Shown: positions 62,223 to 64,000 of the stretch, piece by piece
Layout: each line of letters begins with the position of its first letter
Position numbering within the stretch: the stretch's first letter is position 1
Assembly (NCBI GenBank): GCA_949297805.1
Contig: CASFTG010000001.1
Coordinates: forward strand, 682,001 to 746,000
DNA length: 64,000 nt
Reading direction: 5' to 3'
Source: an uncultured bacterium
GTDB lineage: Bacteria; Bacillota_I; Bacilli_A; RFN20; CAG-826
The notes under the pieces: model-generated
Databases searched by the model: none
The model's input: the letters and a program-made list of their open reading frames with translations, nothing else
Told to the model about the DNA's origin: nothing
Position numbers and translations under genes: made by a program

Positions 62223-62911
62223 TATACCAAATGGTTCTTATTATAATCGGAGGCTAAATACGATAACCGGTTTAGAAGGAAGAGCAGCAAGACGAAGCCG
62301 ACGTAGATACAGCCTTGGGTCAGATAGATAGCCCAAGTCGGATAGGAATCGAAGACATAGCTAAGCAATGACCCATCGAGGATCATGACCAAGGCTTTGC
62401 CATTGGGATTGAAGTAAGGAATGGAGATATACCCTTTTATCTGCAGCCAATTGGCAAATAGGGCCGTCGCGGCGACGATGATAGGGAACACCATATACCG
62501 CTTCTTGCATTCAAACCCATAGAACAAGAGATAGAGGGATAAGAAGAACAATAACCCATGGGTGAAGATACCGCGGATAACGATGGGTAAACTCATGTTA
62601 TGAAGGAAGATGTTGGGGTTGAGGATGACTCCAATCATATAACCTAAGGCCGAGATCAGACCCAAGGCCCCCGAGCCGAAATAGAAGGGCTTAATGAAGA
62701 AAGTTAAAGATACCCCGATGATGAGGTAACTAAGGTGGCTTAATTCAGTCGGGACCAAAGGGGTATAGATATATTCGATTGTCTTCCAAATAAGCAAGAT
62801 GCAAGCGATGACCCGGCAAGTGATCGAGAAGGCCGGTTTCTTCCGGCGAAACATCAAGAAGATCAGCAGGAAGGCGAGGAAAGTCAAAGGCACCGCATAC
62901 CGCATCCACAT
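62222..62911 (-). CDS. Polytopic membrane protein (YwaF/TMEM164-like, tentative)
   Basis: This 229-residue protein is almost entirely hydrophobic, with six to seven membrane segments. Features such as RVIACILLIWKTIEYIY, PTELSHLSYLIIGVSLTFF, a central GIFTHGLLFFLSLYLL and a late NWLQIKGYI resemble the YwaF/TIGR02206 group of seven-helix proteins, but there are no catalytic residues to confirm this. It starts 2 nt after the stop of the large gene upstream, so it belongs to the same operon. Function unknown. Confidence 0.65.
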   Translation of the reverse strand: MWMRYAVPLTFLAFLLIFLMFRRKKPAFSITCRVIACILLIWKTIEYIYTPLVPTELSHLSYLIIGVSLTFFIKPFYFGSGALGLISALGYMIGVILNPNIFLHNMSLPIVIRGIFTHGLLFFLSLYLLFYGFECKKRYMVFPIIVAATALFANWLQIKGYISIPYFNPNGKALVMILDGSLLSYVFDSYPTWAIYLTQGCIYVGFVLLLFLLNRLSYLASDYNKNHLV

Positions 62912-62913
62912 AC

Positions 62914-64000
62914 TTAGGACCTCGCCGCGAGTTCGCTTAGCGATGGGGTCTCACCGAAATAGGGATGCTCGCCCATATCCAAGGTATAGAAGGTATAGTC
63001 CTCAAACCCCATGACGTTAGAGGCGGCCCGAGAAAGGGCGACTTTCATGGTCGAGTACTTAGCCTCATCCGAACCCATAAACTGGTTGTCTGGAACCATC
63101 GTAGCGGAGCGGCTCAAGACATGTTCATAACAATTGACCGAGAAGCTGCCTAGACTATCGTCTTCAAAGACGACATCACTCAAATTGGTTCCGCCACCCA
63201 TCTTCATGATTGGGGTATTGACATAACTGTCGCCATTATAGGAATAAAGGGCTTGGCTCGTTTGGCCGATTAGTTGCCGTAAGGGCAAATAATCATCTTC
63301 GGTGACATCAGCCTTGATTGAGCTGACGCCACCATGGACTTTGATAAAGGTATCGATGTCGTGGGTCAAAAGGGAATCGAAGCTCAAATCGGACAATTTC
63401 TGGTAAGTATAGAAACGATTGTCACCGCTTAAAGTCAACTCGGTCGGCGCCATGGTCAAGGCCCCATCCTTCGGGAAATAATCGATATAATTGCCAAGAA
63501 CCGCATAAAACATCGTGCTGATGTTGTTGTAAAGGAAAGGCCCATTGTAATAGGAATCGAGCCCAATCGAGGAAACGTGGCAATTGTAGAAAAAACAATC
63601 CTTGACCTCGACGTGAGCAGCATATTCTTTACTTCCATCCTCGTTGACAAACCCGGTCGTATTGGTCATGGCCTCTTGCACCGTCTGGGCGCCGGATGAC
63701 ATTTCCTCAAGCGTGAAATGGTCCCGATCGATCATGAAATGGATGAAAGGCGAAATAAACACATTAGCTTGATTGGCGGTTAGGACACCGGCCGAAAGAA
63801 TGGAATCGGCCTTCCCAGAATACATATTGGCCGCCGTGGGGTTGGCTAAATCAAGCGGGGTCACGTAATTGAAAACGGTCGTAGTTTGTTTGTTGCCGTT
63901 ATCGTCGCTATAGGTGATTTGTTTGTTTGGATCGACTCGGTTGAACTCATTCGCTCCAGCTTTAATGCCGTATTCAAGCGCATTTTGGAGCAAGCAATTA
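62914..64000 (-). CDS. Large protein, C-terminal part (start outside the window)
   Basis: The frame is open from 62914 to the right edge (about 361 codons). The in-frame TTG at 63993 has coding-like codons before it, so the true start lies outside. The visible part has no membrane segment and is rich in Asn, Ser, Tyr and Asp. Stretches such as VEVKDCFFYNCHVSSIGLDS followed by YYNGPFLYNNISTMFYAVLG suggest a right-handed beta-helix, as in surface or polysaccharide-active proteins. I do not recognise a family. It is followed 2 nt later by the polytopic membrane gene. Confidence 0.7.
   Translation of the reverse strand, partial: NCLLQNALEYGIKAGANEFNRVDPNKQITYSDDNGNKQTTTVFNYVTPLDLANPTAANMYSGKADSILSAGVLTANQANVFISPFIHFMIDRDHFTLEEMSSGAQTVQEAMTNTTGFVNEDGSKEYAAHVEVKDCFFYNCHVSSIGLDSYYNGPFLYNNISTMFYAVLGNYIDYFPKDGALTMAPTELTLSGDNRFYTYQKLSDLSFDSLLTHDIDTFIKVHGGVSSIKADVTEDDYLPLRQLIGQTSQALYSYNGDSYVNTPIMKMGGGTNLSDVVFEDDSLGSFSVNCYEHVLSRSATMVPDNQFMGSDEAKYSTMKVALSRAASNVMGFEDYTFYTLDMGEHPYFGETPSLSELAARS

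Overview
The window looks like a chromosome segment of an uncultured, gut-type member of the Bacillota, class Bacilli, near the Mollicutes-like or Erysipelotrichia-like lineages. This is inferred from gene content: a DnaB/DnaI-type primosome pair, the order polA-mutM-coaE, T-box leaders in front of pheS and thrS, a LmrCD-like heterodimeric exporter, many short lipoproteins and BspA-like leucine-rich-repeat lipoproteins. No wall, spore or flagellar genes are visible. The genetic code is standard: TGA ends several genes and Trp is TGG. No tRNA, rRNA or CRISPR was found.

Layout. 0-4 kb: start of an ABC exporter, an NfeD/SPFH membrane operon, and two tandem zinc-ribbon membrane proteins divergent from it; the shared promoter region carries two LacI-type palindromes. 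4-8 kb: pheS-pheT behind a T-box. 8-14.5 kb: small membrane proteins and lipoproteins, an rRNA methyltransferase, a YgjP-like peptidase, DUF523, an ECF S component, and a PucR-like protein coupled to a GH13 glucosidase. 14.6-19.3 kb: heterodimeric ABC exporter and class II aldolase. 19.4-21.2 kb: a Sel1-repeat protein and a broken gene. 21.2-27 kb: CBS protein, dUTPase, glycogen phosphorylase and branching enzyme (with a histone-H1-like tail), and an AbrB-like protein. 27.2-40 kb: ackA, a DHH phosphoesterase, dnaE, polA, a mutM-coaE fusion, dnaI, dnaB and a HipA-like kinase. 40-43.4 kb: pfkA-pyk-glk.

43.4-53.2 kb is the accessory-looking part. It holds a frameshifted radical SAM/SPASM gene, a secreted papain-like cysteine peptidase followed by three lipoproteins and a 30-codon ORF with more AT-rich codon use, then a HAD phosphatase and enolase. 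Next come two arrays of TTCTAG hexamers, a DUF4143-type ATPase, a six-copy 33-bp tandem repeat at that ATPase's promoter, and an IS3-like remnant. 53.2-60 kb carries two giant BspA-like lipoproteins. 60-64 kb carries T-box-thrS, a polytopic membrane protein and a truncated large protein.

Functionally the window covers much of glycolysis (glk, pfkA, fba, eno, pyk), overflow to acetate (ackA) and glycogen turnover (glgP, glgB), together with replication and repair genes. Several genes have a -10 box only 6-10 nt before the start codon and no Shine-Dalgarno, which suggests leaderless transcripts. The strongest unexplained signals are the two phased repeat systems around the 51-52.3 kb ATPase gene.
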